A stretch of DNA of 64,000 nucleotides from the NCBI RefSeq assembly GCF_009796285.1, contig NZ_CP047020.1, positions 6,510,001 through 6,574,000 of the forward strand, given 5' to 3'. The DNA is from Streptomyces broussonetiae (GTDB lineage: Bacteria > Actinomycetota > Actinomycetes > Streptomycetales > Streptomycetaceae). The position numbers were made by a program, and so were the translations under genes. The notes beneath the pieces are model-generated. The model made no database searches. It was not told the origin of the DNA and worked only from the letters and a program-made list of their open reading frames with translations. Below, piece after piece: positions 7,395 through 15,680 of the stretch; the stretch's first letter is position 1; each line of letters opens with the position of its first letter.

Positions 7395-9650
7395 ATGGAA
7401 CCGACCAAGAGCGTCGCCCCGGACTCACGGCTGCGCCTGCGCCGTCGCGCGGGTGCCTGGCGGGGGACCCGGTGGACGGGACGGGGCGCAGGGCGCGCAT
7501 CAGGCCGGGCCCGCCCGGCCGGACCGGGCACCGTCGCCGAGGCCCATCCGCCGATACCCCTGGCCGCCATCGAGCCCGCCCGCGGCCTGACCGGCGCCGG
7601 CACCGATTCGGACGCCGACCGGCATCTGTCCTGGCCCGCGCTGCCCGCGGCCGTCGTGGCCGCGGCCGGATTCGTCCTGGGCGTCGGCTTCTACCGCGCC
7701 TTCACCGGCCACCACGCCCTCTTCCCGGGCGGCGCCGTCGGCTGGTCCCTGGCCCTGCTCACCGGCGTCATCGTCGGCCACCTCGTCATGCTGGGCCGCG
7801 CCCGCTGGTGGGGCGGTACCGGCTCCGGCGCCGCCCTGACCCTGGCCGTCCTGCTGCTGTACGGCTGGGTGCCGGCCGGCATGGTCAGCCTCACCGTCGT
7901 CGTCCTGGTCGGTATCGCCCGGCGTCACCGCTGGCGGCAGGGCGTCCTGCACGGCGCGGTGGACATCCTCGGCATCGCCACCGGCGCCCTGCTGCTCGGC
8001 GCGTGCGGTCGCGTCCCGAGCGTCGAGACGCCCTGGCGGCCCGGGAGCTGGAGCTTCGCCACCGCCCCCGAGGTCGTCATGGTCGCCGCCGCCTACCTCG
8101 CGGTCAGCCGCGGCCTGTTGTGGTACCTGCACACCCCGCGCGACGGCAAGCTGCCCGCCGTCGACCGTGCCGCCCTGATCAGACAGGGCCTGGTCGCCGT
8201 CGCGTTGCTCGGCATCGCACCCCTGCTGTGTGTCGTCGCCGACGCCCAGCCGATCCTGCTGCCGCTGTTCGCCATCCCGCTCATCGCCCTCGACTCCACG
8301 CTGTGGATGGCCCGTGCGCGCGCCGAGGAGCAGTTGCGCGACCCGCTGACCGGGCTGCCCAACCGGCAGTGGCTGCTGGAGCGGATCTGGACCGCCCTCG
8401 ACGACGCCGAACGCATCGGCGCCCGCTCCGCCCTCATGCTGATCGACCTCGACCGTTTCCGGTCGGTGAACGACACCCTCGGTCATCTCGCCGGTGACCG
8501 GCTGCTGCTCCAGATAGCCGACCGGCTGCGGCTCGCCCTGCCGCGCGGAGCGGAGGCCGCGCGGCTGGGCGGCGACGAGTTCGCCGTGTTACTCCCCGTC
8601 GCCGACTCCACCACGTCGGCCACGCGTGTCGCCCGCGGCCTCGTCGCCGCCCTCAGCTCCCCGCTCGACCTCGAAGGCCTCACGCTCGTCCTGGAGGCCA
8701 GCGCCGGCGTCGCCGTCTTCCCCGACCACGCCCTGGACGCCGAAGGACTGCTGCGCCGGGCCGATGTGGCGATGTACCAGGCGAAAAGGGACCGTACGGG
8801 CGTGGAGGTGTACGAGTCCAAGCGGGACTCCAACACCCCCGACCGGCTCGGCCTGCTGGGCGACCTGCGCCGGGCGCTGGACGCGCACGAGGTGCAGCTG
8901 CACTACCAGCCCAAGGTCCGCTTCGACGGCCAGGTCGCGGGCCTGGAGGCGCTGGTGCGCTGGGTGCATCCCGAGCGCGGCAAGGTGCCGCCGGACGAGT
9001 TCATCGCGATCGCCGAGTCCTCCGGGCTGATGCCCCATCTGACCGAGTACGTCCTGGAGACCGCGCTCGGACAGGTCGCCAAGTGGCGCGCGCAGGGGCT
9101 CAGGGTCCCGGTCGCCGTCAATGTCTCCCCGCGTGATGTGCACACGCCCGGCTTCGCCGGGTCCGTGGCCGCGCGGCTGGCCCGGCACGGGGTCCCCGCG
9201 GGCGCCCTGCAGCTGGAGATAACCGAGCATGTGCTGCTGGAGGACCCGCAGCGGGCCGCGGACACCCTCGCAGGGCTCACCGGGCACGGTGTGAAGATGT
9301 CCCTGGACGACTTCGGCACCGGCTACTCCTCGCTGGTGCACCTGCGGCGGCTGCCGGTGAGCGAGCTGAAGATCGACCGTTCCTTCGTGGCCCGGCTGGC
9401 CGTCGATGCCGAGGACGCGGAGATCGTGCGCTGCACCGTCGACCTGGCGCACTCGCTGGGGCTGCTCGTCGTCGCCGAGGGCGTGGAGGACGACGAGACG
9501 TGGGAGCGGCTGCGAGACATGGGGTGTGACGCCGTTCAGGGGTGGCTGGTCGCCGCGGCGATGCCTCCGGACGAGGCGACGGCGTGGCTGCGGGCCCGGG
9601 GCACCCGTGGATGGCAGCGGCCGCGGGCCGCGCTGCCGACCGCCGAGTAG
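7395..9650 (+). CDS. rmdB: membrane GGDEF-EAL protein, RmdB-type c-di-GMP phosphodiesterase
   Basis: A 751-aa integral membrane protein that turns over cyclic di-GMP, the second messenger that holds Streptomyces in vegetative growth. An N-terminal block of about eight hydrophobic segments (residues ~75-310) precedes a GGDEF domain (G392-F396) and an EAL domain (E518-L520, with DDFGTGYSSL, KIDRSF and AEGVED all intact). The cyclase I-site RxxD is absent. Position next to ligA matches S. coelicolor SCO5495, named RmdB and known as a phosphodiesterase. ATG 7395 is chosen; upstream in-frame sequence looks non-coding. Leu399, just after GGDEF, is a TTA codon (8589-8591), so translation should need the bldA tRNA. 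Confidence 0.9.
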   Translation: MEPTKSVAPDSRLRLRRRAGAWRGTRWTGRGAGRASGRARPAGPGTVAEAHPPIPLAAIEPARGLTGAGTDSDADRHLSWPALPAAVVAAAGFVLGVGFYRAFTGHHALFPGGAVGWSLALLTGVIVGHLVMLGRARWWGGTGSGAALTLAVLLLYGWVPAGMVSLTVVVLVGIARRHRWRQGVLHGAVDILGIATGALLLGACGRVPSVETPWRPGSWSFATAPEVVMVAAAYLAVSRGLLWYLHTPRDGKLPAVDRAALIRQGLVAVALLGIAPLLCVVADAQPILLPLFAIPLIALDSTLWMARARAEEQLRDPLTGLPNRQWLLERIWTALDDAERIGARSALMLIDLDRFRSVNDTLGHLAGDRLLLQIADRLRLALPRGAEAARLGGDEFAVLLPVADSTTSATRVARGLVAALSSPLDLEGLTLVLEASAGVAVFPDHALDAEGLLRRADVAMYQAKRDRTGVEVYESKRDSNTPDRLGLLGDLRRALDAHEVQLHYQPKVRFDGQVAGLEALVRWVHPERGKVPPDEFIAIAESSGLMPHLTEYVLETALGQVAKWRAQGLRVPVAVNVSPRDVHTPGFAGSVAARLARHGVPAGALQLEITEHVLLEDPQRAADTLAGLTGHGVKMSLDDFGTGYSSLVHLRRLPVSELKIDRSFVARLAVDAEDAEIVRCTVDLAHSLGLLVVAEGVEDDETWERLRDMGCDAVQGWLVAAAMPPDEATAWLRARGTRGWQRPRAALPTAE

Positions 9651-9745
9651 TTCTCCCGCCCGCCCGTGCGACGCGGTCGGGCGGTGGTGGGCCTTTGCCG
9701 TGCCGACAGGTCGCCATTCGCGGGGTGCGCGTTCGCCGTGGCGTG

Positions 9746-9775
9746 TCGCGCAGTTCCCCGCTCCCCTTGCGGGGG
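9746..9775 (+). repeat. interspersed intergenic repeat, copy 1
   Basis: Contains CGCAGTTCCCCGCTCCCC followed by TTGCGGGGG, so GC-rich arms can fold. A second copy with the same core is at 47895-47921. Both copies lie at the 3' junction of convergent genes. From memory this CAGTTCCCCGCGCCCC element recurs in intergenic regions of many Streptomyces genomes. Confidence 0.55.
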
Positions 9776-9781
9776 CGCTCC

Positions 9782-10363
9782 TCAGGCCGCCCCCGCGAAG
9801 TGGCCGATCAGCAGAGCCAGGCGCCGTTCATGCCCGTCCTGCGGCAGCCGCCCGCTCCGCATCAGGGTCGCCAGACCGTGCAGGCTCGCCCAGAAGGTCT
9901 CCGCGAGCAGGCCCGGGTCGTCGCCCTCTGCCGCGATCGGCTCCACCGCCACGAGGAACTGCTCGAACGCGTCCTTGAGCGCCGGCGGAGCCTCGGGGGT
10001 CGCGAAGGGAAGGTCCACCAAGTGCGTGAACATCGCGTCGTAGAGGGCGGGCCGGCGGCGGGCGAAGGACGTGTACGTCTGCGCCACCGCCGTCAGCGCC
10101 TCCCGGGTGCCCCGCACGCAGGCCCGCGCCTGTCGCAGCTCCGTCGCCAGGTCGGCACACCCCTGCACCGCGACCGCCGCCATGATCGCGGCCTTGCCCC
10201 TGAAGTGGCTGTAGAGGACGGGCTGGCTGTACTCGATCTCGGCGGCCAGCCGGCGTGTGGTCACCGCGTCCCAGCCCTCGCTCTCCGCCAGTTCCCGGGC
10301 GGCCGTCACGATCAGCCGCTCGCGTTCCGCTCGTTCGCGCTCCCGGCGCGTCTGGGTCGTCAT
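9782..10363 (-). CDS. TetR/AcrR-family transcriptional regulator
   Basis: A 193-aa repressor-type protein. The N-terminal helix-turn-helix (residues ~15-62, ending SQPVLYSHFRGKAAIMAA) is followed by a ligand-binding domain with WASLHGLATLMRSGRL. It is divergent from the DUF4267 and cupin genes, and two copies of CTAGC-N3-GCTAG lie in the 110-bp intergenic region, one 10 bases from its own start. It therefore most likely represses itself and those genes. The ligand is unknown. ATG at 10363. Confidence 0.9.
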   Translation of the reverse strand: MTTQTRRERERAERERLIVTAARELAESEGWDAVTTRRLAAEIEYSQPVLYSHFRGKAAIMAAVAVQGCADLATELRQARACVRGTREALTAVAQTYTSFARRRPALYDAMFTHLVDLPFATPEAPPALKDAFEQFLVAVEPIAAEGDDPGLLAETFWASLHGLATLMRSGRLPQDGHERRLALLIGHFAGAA

Positions 10364-10372
10364 GTCTGGATT

Positions 10373-10385
10373 CTAGCAACGCTAG
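10373..10385. promoter_or_regulatory. palindromic operator 1 (CTAGC-N3-GCTAG)
   Basis: CTAGCAACGCTAG, a perfect 5-bp dyad with a 3-base spacer, ten bases upstream of the tetR start. It shares its design with operator 2, whose centre is 50 bp away, close to five helical turns. The likely ligand is the adjacent TetR protein. Confidence 0.65.
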
Positions 10386-10421
10386 TCATTCTGTCGACGC
10401 TCTGGTAGCTTCGCTCTCACC

Positions 10422-10436
10422 GCTAGCGCTGCTAGC
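10422..10436. promoter_or_regulatory. palindromic operator 2 (GCTAGC-N3-GCTAGC)
   Basis: GCTAGCGCTGCTAGC, a 6-bp dyad with a 3-base spacer containing the same CTAGC-N3-GCTAG core as operator 1. It lies 38 bp before the DUF4267 start, where it would block that promoter. Confidence 0.65.
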
Positions 10437-10473
10437 AATCGAGGTCGTCGAAGAAGAGCCCAAGGAGTCCGGC

Positions 10474-10845
10474 ATGACTGTCACCGCGTACACGCTCGCC
10501 GTCCTGCTCGACCTGTTCTGCGTGTTCCTCGGCTACCGGTTCCTGTTCCGGCCCGGCCCGGCCGCGGCCGGCTACGGAGTCCCGGCCGACCCGCGCGGTG
10601 ACGCCCGCGCCTATTTGTCGATCAAGGGGCTCAGGGACGGCACCTTCGGGGTGCTGGGCCTGGTTCTGCTGGCCTTCGCCGGTGTGCGTGCCGAGGCGTG
10701 GTTCATGGTCGCCGTGGCGCTCGTGCCGCTCGGCGACACGCTGACAGTGCTGCGCAACGGCGGCACGAAAGCCGTCGCGTTCGGGATCCACTTCGCCACC
10801 GCGGTCGTTGTGCTGATCAGTGCCGGACTGCTCTTCGCGGTCTGA
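10474..10845 (+). CDS. small four-TM membrane protein (DUF4267 type)
   Basis: A 123-aa hydrophobic protein with four predicted membrane segments (residues ~3-22, 52-70, 75-92, 100-122) and the SIKGLRDGTFG loop seen in DUF4267 proteins. Function unknown; it probably sits in the cytoplasmic membrane. ATG 10474 with AAGGAG at 10462-10467 as ribosome-binding site. It is divergent from the TetR gene under two shared operators and probably cotranscribed with the cupin gene 23 bp downstream. Confidence 0.8.
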   Translation: MTVTAYTLAVLLDLFCVFLGYRFLFRPGPAAAGYGVPADPRGDARAYLSIKGLRDGTFGVLGLVLLAFAGVRAEAWFMVAVALVPLGDTLTVLRNGGTKAVAFGIHFATAVVVLISAGLLFAV

Positions 10846-10868
10846 CTGGCGGACAAGGGGAATGTGTC

Positions 10869-11363
10869 ATGTCGCTGTTCGTGCCCAGGTTCGACGACAC
10901 CGTGGTCGTCCGGGACGCCGAGGCCGAGGTCGTCGGCCGGGCGCCCACTACCGTCAAGCTGCTCGCCGACAGCAGTGCCAGCGGCGGCGCGCTCTCCACG
11001 GTCCGGGTCACCCTCGCCGAGGGCGCCGACGGTGCCGTCCCGCATGTGCACCACAACTCCGCCGAGATGTTCTTCCTGCTCGACGGGGCCGCCGAGTTCC
11101 TCTCCGGTGACGACGTGGTCTGCGCCGCGCCCGGCGACCTCATCGTCGTCCCGCCGGACCGGCCGCACGCCTTCGCCGCCGCGCCCGGCAGCCCGGCCGA
11201 CATCCTGATCGTCATCACCCCGGGCGTCGAGCGCTTCGAGTACTTCCGCCACCTCCAGCGCATCCGGCTCGGCGAGGTCACCCGGGAGAGCCTGCTGGAG
11301 GTCCAGGAGCTGTACGACAACCACTTCCTGAAGAGTGACGCCTGGGCCGGGCGGCGCCGGTGA
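10869..11363 (+). CDS. cupin-domain protein
   Basis: A 164-aa single cupin barrel. Metal-binding motif 1 is PHVHHNSAEMFFLLDG (His, His, Glu) and motif 2 is PPDRPHAFAAAPG (His), so all usual ligands are present. The C-terminal helix region (FEYFRHLQRIRLGEVTRESLLE) resembles quercetin-dioxygenase-like cupins of regulator-linked operons. The substrate is unknown. ATG 10869; ACAAGGGG upstream serves as the ribosome-binding site. Likely the second gene of the TetR-controlled unit. Confidence 0.8.
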   Translation: MSLFVPRFDDTVVVRDAEAEVVGRAPTTVKLLADSSASGGALSTVRVTLAEGADGAVPHVHHNSAEMFFLLDGAAEFLSGDDVVCAAPGDLIVVPPDRPHAFAAAPGSPADILIVITPGVERFEYFRHLQRIRLGEVTRESLLEVQELYDNHFLKSDAWAGRRR

Positions 11364-11424
11364 GGACGGGGGGCCGGGAACAGGGGCCCGGGAAACCGTT
11401 TCACGGGCACGGGGCCCCGCCCCA

Positions 11425-11430
11425 TAGGAT
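11425..11430 (+). promoter_or_regulatory. candidate -10 element of the gatCAB operon
   Basis: TAGGAT, 40 bases upstream of the gatC ATG, with a weak TTCACG-like -35 about 19 bases before it. A 5' leader of about 35 bases would result. Assigned by position and consensus only. Confidence 0.4.
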
Positions 11431-11470
11431 TGAGCCCAAACCAAACACACTCACCCCAGAGGATCGCTGC

Positions 11471-11767
11471 ATGCCTGGCATCACGCGCGAGGAGGTCGCC
11501 CACCTCGCCCGGCTGGCGCGTCTGGAGCTGAAGCCCGAAGAACTCGACCACTTCGCGGGACAGCTCGACGACATCATCGGCGCGGTCGCCCGCGTCAGCG
11601 AGGTCGCCGACCAAGACGTACCGCCGACCTCGCACCCGCTCCCGCTGACGAACGTCATGCGCGCGGACGAGGTCCGTCCCTCGCTCACCCCCGAGCAGGC
11701 GCTCTCCGGCGCCCCGGCCCAGGAGCAGCAGCGTTTCAAGGTGCCGCAGATCCTGGGGGAGGAGTGA
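11471..11767 (+). CDS. gatC: Asp/Glu-tRNA(Asn/Gln) amidotransferase subunit C
   Basis: A 98-aa subunit that wraps around GatA and stabilises the GatCAB complex, which converts misacylated Glu-tRNA(Gln) and Asp-tRNA(Asn) to the correct amide. The typical N-terminus ITREEVAHLARLARLEL and late TSHPLPLTNVMRADEV segment are intact. ATG 11471; AGAGGA at 11458-11463 is a fair ribosome-binding site. First gene of an operon with gatA, an 80-aa protein and gatB; its stop overlaps an upstream GTG of gatA, suggesting coupled translation. Confidence 0.95.
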   Translation: MPGITREEVAHLARLARLELKPEELDHFAGQLDDIIGAVARVSEVADQDVPPTSHPLPLTNVMRADEVRPSLTPEQALSGAPAQEQQRFKVPQILGEE

Positions 11768-11772
11768 CCACC

Positions 11773-13272
11773 ATGACGGACAGCAACATCATCAAGCTCA
11801 CGGCCGCGCAGATCGCCGAGAAGATCGCCTCCGGCGAGCTGACGGCGGTCGAGGTCACCGAGGCCCACCTCGCCCGGATCGACGCCGTCGACGAGAAGGT
11901 GCACGCCTTCCTGCACGTCGACCGTGAGGGCGCCCTCGCCCAGGCCCGTGCCGTGGACGAGAAGCGGGCCCGCGGCGAGAAGCTCGGCCCGCTGGCCGGC
12001 GTCCCGCTCGCGCTCAAGGACATCTTCACCACCGAGGGCGTGCCGACGACCGTCGGCTCGAAGATCCTCGAGGGCTGGATCCCGCCGTACGACGCGACGC
12101 TCACCAAGCGCCTCAAGGCCGCCGACGTCGTCATCCTCGGCAAGACCAACATGGACGAGTTCGCCATGGGGTCCTCCACCGAGAACAGCGCCTACGGCCC
12201 GACCGGCAACCCCTGGGACCTCACCAAGATCCCCGGCGGCTCCGGCGGTGGCTCCTCGGCCGCGCTGGCCGCCTTCCAGGCGCCCCTCGCCATCGGCACC
12301 GACACCGGCGGTTCCATCCGCCAGCCGGCCGCCGTCACCGGCACGGTCGGCGTGAAGCCGACGTACGGCGCGGTCTCCCGCTTCGGCATGGTCGCCTTCT
12401 CGTCCTCGCTCGACCAGGGCGGTCCCTGCGCCCGTACGGTCCTGGACGCGGCCCTGCTGCACGAGGTGATCGCCGGGCACGACCCGCTCGACTCCACCTC
12501 CGTCGACGCCCCGGTCCCGGCCGTCGTCGAGGCCGCCCGCAACGGCTCCGTCGCCGGCATGCGCGTCGGCGTCGTCAAGCAGTTCCGCGGCGAGGGCTAC
12601 CAGGCCGGTGTCATCCAGCGCTTCGACGAGTCCGTCGAGCTGCTCAAGGAGCTGGGCGCCGAGATCGTCGAACTGGACTGCCCGTCCTTCGACCTCGCCC
12701 TGTCGGCGTACTACCTGATCGCCCCCTCCGAGTGCTCCTCCAACCTCGCCCGCTTCGACGGCCTGCGCTACGGCCTGCGCACCGGCGACGACGGCGGCCA
12801 CTCGGCCGAGGAGGTCACCTCCCTCACCCGTGAGGCGGGCTTCGGCCCGGAGGTCAAGCGCCGCGTCATGCTCGGCACGTACGCCCTGTCGAGCGGCTAC
12901 TACGACGCCTACTACGGTTCCGCGCAGAAGGTCCGCACGCTCATCACGCGGGACTTCGAGAAGGCCTTCCAGCAGGTCGACGTGATCGTCTCGCCGACGA
13001 CCCCGACCACCGCCTTCGCGATCGGCGAGCGCGCCGACGACCCGATGGCGATGTACCTCGCGGACCTGTGCACCATCCCGACCAACCTGGCGGGCAACGC
13101 GGCCATGTCCCTGCCCTGCGGCCTCGCCCCGGAGGACAACCTCCCGGTGGGCCTGCAGATCATCGCCCCGGCGATGCAGGACGACCGCCTGTACAAGGTG
13201 GGCGCCGCCGTCGAGGCCGCCTTCGTGGAAAAGTGGGGACACCCGCTGCTGGAGGAGGCTCCGTCGCTGTGA
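11773..13272 (+). CDS. gatA: Asp/Glu-tRNA(Asn/Gln) amidotransferase subunit A (amidase)
   Basis: The glutaminase subunit (499 aa) of GatCAB, an amidase-signature enzyme that releases ammonia for transfer through the GatB tunnel. Catalytic Lys82 is in LALKDIF and the Ser181 nucleophile in DTGGSIRQP. The glycine-serine loop reads PGGSGGGSSAALA, so Gly158 stands where most amidases have the cis-Ser; from memory this is also so in mycobacterial GatA. ATG 11773 (MTDSN) is chosen over the GTG at 11764 because it has GGGGGAGGAG just upstream. The stop overlaps the next GTG by four bases. Confidence 0.96.
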   Translation: MTDSNIIKLTAAQIAEKIASGELTAVEVTEAHLARIDAVDEKVHAFLHVDREGALAQARAVDEKRARGEKLGPLAGVPLALKDIFTTEGVPTTVGSKILEGWIPPYDATLTKRLKAADVVILGKTNMDEFAMGSSTENSAYGPTGNPWDLTKIPGGSGGGSSAALAAFQAPLAIGTDTGGSIRQPAAVTGTVGVKPTYGAVSRFGMVAFSSSLDQGGPCARTVLDAALLHEVIAGHDPLDSTSVDAPVPAVVEAARNGSVAGMRVGVVKQFRGEGYQAGVIQRFDESVELLKELGAEIVELDCPSFDLALSAYYLIAPSECSSNLARFDGLRYGLRTGDDGGHSAEEVTSLTREAGFGPEVKRRVMLGTYALSSGYYDAYYGSAQKVRTLITRDFEKAFQQVDVIVSPTTPTTAFAIGERADDPMAMYLADLCTIPTNLAGNAAMSLPCGLAPEDNLPVGLQIIAPAMQDDRLYKVGAAVEAAFVEKWGHPLLEEAPSL

Positions 13273-13511
13273 GCAACGCACTGTCGAAGGCCAAGGGCTT
13301 CAAGAAGTCGAAGTCCGGCACGTACCTGTCCATGGGCACGACCGCGTTCGGCGCGATCGGTGTCGCCAAGCAGATCAAGAAGGCCCGCGCCGAGCACGAC
13401 ACGCTGCGCCTGATCGACGCCACCGTGTCCGCCGTCGCGATCGTCACCGGCCTCGCCATCCTCTACCGCGAGCTGAAGCGGCTGGGCGACGACGACGTCC
13501 TGCTGGGCTGA
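13269..13511 (+). CDS. 80-aa conserved small protein inside the gat operon
   Basis: Starts with a GTG that overlaps the gatA stop (GTGA), so it is translationally coupled, and ends 15 bp before gatB. The sequence has a basic N-terminal half (SKAKGFKKSKSG, KQIKKARAEHD), a hydrophobic stretch at residues ~48-66 (LIDATVSAVAIVTGLAILY) and an acidic end. It could be a small membrane-anchored protein. No known family is recognised; it is not one of the three Gat subunits. The tight coupling argues that it is a real gene. Confidence 0.75.
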   Translation: MSNALSKAKGFKKSKSGTYLSMGTTAFGAIGVAKQIKKARAEHDTLRLIDATVSAVAIVTGLAILYRELKRLGDDDVLLG

Positions 13512-13526
13512 GAGGGAAGTTTCACC

Positions 13527-15041
13527 GTGACCACCACGACCGACCTGGTGTCGTACGAGGACGCGCTGGCGTCGTACGACCCCGTCATGGGCCTTGAGGT
13601 CCATGTCGAACTCGGCACCAAGACCAAGATGTTCTGCGGCTGTTCGACCGAGCTGGGTGCCGAGCCCAACTCGCAGACCTGCCCGACCTGCCTCGGCCTG
13701 CCCGGCGCGCTCCCGGTCGTCAACGCGATCGGGGTCGAGTCCGCGATCAAGATCGGCCTCGCGCTGAACTGCGAGATCGCCGAGTGGTGCCGCTTCGCCC
13801 GGAAGAACTACTTCTATCCGGACATGCCGAAGAACTTCCAGACCTCCCAGTACGACGAGCCGATCGCCTTCAACGGCTACCTCGACGTGCAGTTGGAGGA
13901 CGGCGAGACCTTCCGCGTGGAGATCGAGCGTGCCCACATGGAGGAGGACACCGGCAAGTCGACGCACGTCGGCGGCGCCACCGGCCGTATCCACGGCGCG
14001 TCCCACTCCCTGCTGGACTACAACCGCGCCGGCATCCCGCTCATCGAGATCGTCACCAAGCCGATCGTGGGCGCCGGCGAGCGCGCCCCCGAGGTGGCGA
14101 AGGCGTACGTCCGTGAGCTGCGCGAGGTCATCCGTGCCCTCGGTGTGTCCGAGGCCCGCATGGAGATGGGCCAGATGCGCTGCGACGTGAACCTGTCGCT
14201 GATGCCCAAGGGCAGCGAGAAGTTCGGCACGCGCAGCGAGACGAAGAACGTCAACTCGCTGCGGTCCGTGGAGCGTGCGGCCCGCTTCGAGATCATGCGG
14301 CACGGGGCCGTGCTCTCCTCCGGCGGCACGATCATCCAGGAGACCCGGCACTTCCACGAGGACACGGGGTCCACGACCTCGGGCCGCGTGAAGGAGGAGG
14401 CCGAGGACTACCGGTACTTCCCGGAGCCCGACCTCGTGCCGGTCGCCCCGTCCCGCGAGTGGGTCGAGGAGATCCGCGCCGCGCTGCCGGAGATGCCGCT
14501 GGCCCGCCGTACCCGGCTGCTCGCCGAGTGGGGCATCTCGGCCACCGACATGCAGGCGATCCTCAACGCCGGTGCGCTGGACCCGATCGTCGCCACGATC
14601 GACGCCGGTGCCGACGCGGCCTCCGCCCGCAAGTGGTGGATGGGCGAACTGGCGCGCAGCGCCAACGAGTCCGGTACGTCCCTGGACGAGCTGGCGATCA
14701 CGCCGCAGCAGGTCGCCCGGGTCACCGAGCTGGTCGCGAAGGGTGACCTGAACGACAAGCTGGCCCGCCAGGTCATCGAGGGCGTCCTCGCGGGCGAGGG
14801 CACCCCGGACGAGGTCGTCGACAAGCGTGGTCTGAAGGTCGTCTCCGACGAGGGCGCGCTCACCACCGCCGTCGAGGAGGCCATCGCCGGTAACCCGGGC
14901 ATCGCGGACAAGATCCGCGGTGGCAAGGTGGCCGCGGCCGGCGCCCTGGTCGGCGCCGTCATGAAGGCCACCCGGGGGCAGGCCGACGCGGCCCGCGTCA
15001 AGGAGCTGATCCTGCAGAAGCTGGGCGTCAGCGAGGGCTGA
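13527..15041 (+). CDS. gatB: Asp/Glu-tRNA(Asn/Gln) amidotransferase subunit B
   Basis: The kinase/transamidase subunit (504 aa), which activates the misacylated residue with ATP and binds the tRNA acceptor end. The N-terminal catalytic cradle contains EVHVELGTKTKMFCGC and the four-cysteine zinc knuckle (CGCS...CPTC), and the C-terminal YqeY-like tail domain covers roughly residues 350-504. GTG 13527 has GAGAGGGAAG upstream. Last gene of the gat operon, followed by a strong hairpin at 15058-15086. Confidence 0.96.
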   Translation: MTTTTDLVSYEDALASYDPVMGLEVHVELGTKTKMFCGCSTELGAEPNSQTCPTCLGLPGALPVVNAIGVESAIKIGLALNCEIAEWCRFARKNYFYPDMPKNFQTSQYDEPIAFNGYLDVQLEDGETFRVEIERAHMEEDTGKSTHVGGATGRIHGASHSLLDYNRAGIPLIEIVTKPIVGAGERAPEVAKAYVRELREVIRALGVSEARMEMGQMRCDVNLSLMPKGSEKFGTRSETKNVNSLRSVERAARFEIMRHGAVLSSGGTIIQETRHFHEDTGSTTSGRVKEEAEDYRYFPEPDLVPVAPSREWVEEIRAALPEMPLARRTRLLAEWGISATDMQAILNAGALDPIVATIDAGADAASARKWWMGELARSANESGTSLDELAITPQQVARVTELVAKGDLNDKLARQVIEGVLAGEGTPDEVVDKRGLKVVSDEGALTTAVEEAIAGNPGIADKIRGGKVAAAGALVGAVMKATRGQADAARVKELILQKLGVSEG

Positions 15042-15057
15042 GCCCGCGGGCTCCGTG

Positions 15058-15086
15058 CGGCCCCGGAGGCATCTCCTCCGGGGCCG
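15058..15086 (+). terminator. terminator hairpin of the gat operon
   Basis: CGGCCCCGGAGG (15058-15069) pairs perfectly with CCTCCGGGGCCG (15075-15086) around a 5-base loop, 16 bases after the gatB stop. No T-run, as is common in this genus. Confidence 0.75.
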
Positions 15087-15126
15087 TACGCACGCCTCCC
15101 GGCCAAAGGCACTACGCTCGCCCGCC

Positions 15127-15477
15127 ATGAGTGGACGTACCGACTCCGGCACCGAGCCCGCCATAGACACCGGATCCGCCAAGGACGCCGAACCCACCGT
15201 CGGTGCCGCGCAGGGCCTGACCGGCCAGGTCACAGAGGCCCGCCGGGCCCGCTGGCTCGCTACCGGTACCGGCGTCCTGCTGACCCTCGCCGGGCTCGCC
15301 GCCTCCCTGTTCAAGCTCACCGCGTCCGCCCCCGCCCGCGTCTGCGCCGCCTACGCCCTGGGAGCCGCCGTGTGCGCGCTCGCCGCGCTGCTGGGCGCCC
15401 GGGGCCGTACCCGCAGGGCCCTGTGGCTGATGATCGTCGGGGCGATGGTCATGGCGCTCGGGGACCAGTCCGACTGA
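15127..15477 (+). CDS. small membrane protein of unknown function
   Basis: A 116-aa protein with a polar, disordered N-terminus of about 40 residues and three hydrophobic segments (residues ~47-62, 69-90, 97-110). No known domain is recognised. The ATG at 15127 is preceded by TACGCT at 15113-15118 and no ribosome-binding site, so it looks leaderless. It is separated from gatB by a terminator hairpin and is therefore an independent unit. Topology suggests a cytoplasmic N-terminus. Confidence 0.7.
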   Translation: MSGRTDSGTEPAIDTGSAKDAEPTVGAAQGLTGQVTEARRARWLATGTGVLLTLAGLAASLFKLTASAPARVCAAYALGAAVCALAALLGARGRTRRALWLMIVGAMVMALGDQSD

Positions 15478-15680
15478 AGTGACCGCGCGGGCGACAGAGT
15501 TCGCGGAACTGTCTGTGACGTCCCTCCCACTCGTGTGAAGAAGCCCACGAACAGGGCAAACGATCACGTTCGCCTGCAAGAGTGTCTTGCGATTGCTCAT
15601 CCGTTCTTTGCGGGCTGTTCAGTTTATGGACGATCGTTCCCGGCCAAAGATCCACAAATCGTCATCCTGGGAGCGCGTCC

